Part shown: piece by piece, positions 62,593-64,000 of the stretch
How the letters are laid out: each line of letters opens with the position of its first letter
How positions within the stretch are numbered: the first letter of the stretch is position 1
Assembly (NCBI GenBank): GCA_963831705.1
Contig: CAWHRE010000005.1
Span: 186,001-250,000, forward strand
DNA: 64,000 nt
Direction of reading: 5' to 3'
Source: DASQPR01 sp963831705
GTDB taxonomy: Bacteria; Actinomycetota; Actinomycetes; Mycobacteriales; Micromonosporaceae
The notes under the pieces: generated by a model
Told to the model about the DNA's origin: nothing
Database searches by the model: none
What the model saw: only the letters and a program-made list of their open reading frames with translations
Program-made: the position numbers and the translations under genes

Positions 62593-63648
62593 GTGGTGTC
62601 TTCTGGCTGGATCTGTCTCGCAGCGATGGTGATCGCGTACGGCTGCTCCAACCTGCTGCAATCAATTGCGGCAACAAGAATCAAGCAACACCACTCCATG
62701 CATCCGTCGTTCCTACTGCGCCTCGCCTGCCAGCGAACCTATCTGGCGGGCATCGGTTTCCAGATGCTGGGATTCGGTCTTGCATTCGCCGCCCGCCGCG
62801 AATTGCCGCTCTTTCTCGTCCAAGCGAGCATGACGGCGGGCCTAGGCGTGATGGCGCTGCTCGGCGTCATCCTGCTCAAATGGCGACTCCCCCGCGCCGA
62901 AATCCTGCTGCTCGGTCTGCTCGGCGTCGGCGTCGGCGCGCTCGTGTTCTCCGCGAAGCCCGGTGAGTCCAAACCGATCACCGGCATCGGCGTGCTGATC
63001 CTCGTCGGCGTCCTCGGGCTGATCGCGGTGCTCGGCGTCTTTACGACCCGGCTCAAGGGCGTACTTGGGTCGGTCGTGTTGGGCTCGCTCGCCGGCCTTT
63101 CGTTCGGCGCCGCCGCGATCGACTCACGCGCGCTGGCCGGCGTCCACAGCTGGCAGATGATCCCGTTGAGCCCGCTGCTCTACCTTCTCTTCGCCCACTC
63201 CCTGATGGGCTCACTGCTGCTCGGCATGGCCATGCAGCGCGGTTCGACCACGGCAGCGGTCGCCGCGATGGACGCCGCCGCAACGGCGCCGGCCTCGATC
63301 ATCGGGCTGACGATGCTCGGCGACCAGATCTGGGCCGGTCGCCAGTGGATTGCCGCGGTCGGATTCACTTTCACACTTGTCGCGGTGATCGGGCTCGCCC
63401 GCTTCGCGCAGCCGCAGGCACACAGCAACGCGTCGACAACCGTGGCCACCGCGACCGCGCCGATCCCGATTCCGATTCCGTCCGCGCCGGTATCCGGCGT
63501 GCCGGCGATCGCGCTTCCGATCCGGACCGGGCCGATCTCATCCAGCGGTGCCGCTCCCGGTGCAGGTGCGGTCGTCGACCCGGGCACATCCAGAAGCACG
63601 CACTACACCGCGCTGCCGCTGACCGGAAACCGCGCCACGGCGCGATGA
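62593..63648 (+). CDS. DMT/EamA-like membrane transporter
   Basis: About 351 residues from GTG 62593. Nine or ten hydrophobic helices in a two-fold EamA-like arrangement (LPLFLVQASMTAGLGVMALLGVILLKWRL; TTAAVAAMDAAATAPASIIGL), followed by a proline/alanine-rich cytosolic tail. Substrate unknown. The upstream ATG at 62545 is less likely. Confidence 0.78.
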   Translation: MVSSGWICLAAMVIAYGCSNLLQSIAATRIKQHHSMHPSFLLRLACQRTYLAGIGFQMLGFGLAFAARRELPLFLVQASMTAGLGVMALLGVILLKWRLPRAEILLLGLLGVGVGALVFSAKPGESKPITGIGVLILVGVLGLIAVLGVFTTRLKGVLGSVVLGSLAGLSFGAAAIDSRALAGVHSWQMIPLSPLLYLLFAHSLMGSLLLGMAMQRGSTTAAVAAMDAAATAPASIIGLTMLGDQIWAGRQWIAAVGFTFTLVAVIGLARFAQPQAHSNASTTVATATAPIPIPIPSAPVSGVPAIALPIRTGPISSSGAAPGAGAVVDPGTSRSTHYTALPLTGNRATAR

Positions 63649-63653
63649 CTTGC

Positions 63654-63690
63654 AGCGCGGCCGCCAGGCGTGATGCCCGACGGCCGCGCT
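63654..63690. terminator. Bidirectional terminator
   Basis: AGCGCGGCCG / CGGCCGCGCT 10-base stem with a partly paired loop, between the convergent transporter and S53 genes. Confidence 0.8.
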
Positions 63691-63696
63691 TGGAAA

Positions 63697-64000
63697 CTAC
63701 GGCAGGATCGTCTCCGACAGGATCAACAACGATCCCTTCGGCGTACCGATGCCGGTCACGTCGTCGTAGCCCTTCGTCACGGCAAGCGTCGTGTCGTTGT
63801 TCAGCGTGACGAGCGCGGTGGCCTGACGCCGGGTCACGGCGATTGGCGCCTTCGGGTTCTGCACGTCGTGGAACGCCAGCCCGCCGAGCGCGTACAGCAG
63901 CGGGTTCGCGAATCCGATCGGGAACAGCCGGTGCGTGCTCGCGTCGGCCTGCATCCCGGCGATGAGCGGGCAGGCGAGGCTGGTCCCGCCGACGCCGGCG
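63697..64000 (-). CDS. S53 (sedolisin/kumamolisin) serine peptidase, C-terminal part
   Basis: Only the last 101 codons lie in the window; the gene continues past 64000. VGGTSLACPLIAGMQAD holds the catalytic serine of the GTS motif. NPLLYALGG and the calcium-binding KGYDDVTGIGTPKGSLL are the C-terminal marks of S53 peptidases. These are secreted, acid-active endopeptidases. The signal peptide and propeptide are outside the window. Confidence 0.88.
   Translation of the reverse strand, partial: AGVGGTSLACPLIAGMQADASTHRLFPIGFANPLLYALGGLAFHDVQNPKAPIAVTRRQATALVTLNNDTTLAVTKGYDDVTGIGTPKGSLLILSETILP

Overview
The window is high-GC chromosomal DNA from an actinomycete (Actinomycetota). The evidence is a mycothiol-dependent isomerase family protein, WhiB-type Fe-S regulators, a SigR/RsrA pair, a nickel superoxide dismutase with its maturation protease, an actinobacterial-type sulfite reductase, the tiny ribosomal protein bL37, a tmRNA tag ending in ALAA, and many starts that look leaderless (a -10 hexamer 6-7 bases before the start codon). 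Several neighbourhoods match Mycobacterium tuberculosis order as I recall it: smpB/ftsX/ftsE/prfB, pdtaS/biotinyl protein/bL37/rsrA/sigR, and SRAP/aroA/rsgA. I cannot name the genus from sequence alone.

Layout: 1-11600 is accessory (P450, GlsB-like membrane protein, MDMPI-type isomerase, a DUF6325/SHOCT/Vps62-like operon, a secreted GH16-ricin glucanase, a LuxR-type AAA regulator). 11700-15907 is a tRNA-Ala integration hotspot: an intact tRNA-Ala, a decayed tyrosine integrase with an excisionase remnant, a zinc-ribbon cargo gene, a lipoprotein, a truncated gene, and two further partial copies of the tRNA 3' end. 16000-31500 is mostly core: YqgE, MTA phosphorylase, a membrane kinase with an extracellular CBM2, ssrA, smpB, an M23 peptidase, ftsX/ftsE, prfB, PadR and ROK regulators, a glutaredoxin-thioredoxin reductase fusion, tryptophan dioxygenase and an XPB-N/WYL-like protein. 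31500-44000 holds an MDR dehydrogenase, malic enzyme, sodX/sodN, a GNAT, an RsbW-like protein, a lipid kinase, WhiB, and the potABCD operon with an FAD amine oxidoreductase. 44200-47900 is the sulfur assimilation operon (sirA, zinc-ribbon protein, cysH, sirB) behind a short leader peptide. 47900-64000 carries pdtaS, a SIS isomerase, an MFS pump with TetR, the SigR/RsrA block, a second WhiB, SRAP, a deleted aroA, rsgA, hisN, a DMT-like transporter and the end of an S53 peptidase.

The most unusual points are: (i) an interspersed 61-bp palindromic element with four copies plus one half copy; (ii) the tandem tRNA-Ala att scars with an uncharacterised zinc-ribbon cargo protein; (iii) an aroA gene reduced to its two ends by an in-frame internal deletion; (iv) a likely cysteine-pathway leader peptide before sirA; (v) a cellulose-binding receptor-like kinase; and (vi) five single-base insertions that break four otherwise conserved genes. 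The last point leaves open whether these genes are decaying or the assembly carries indel errors.
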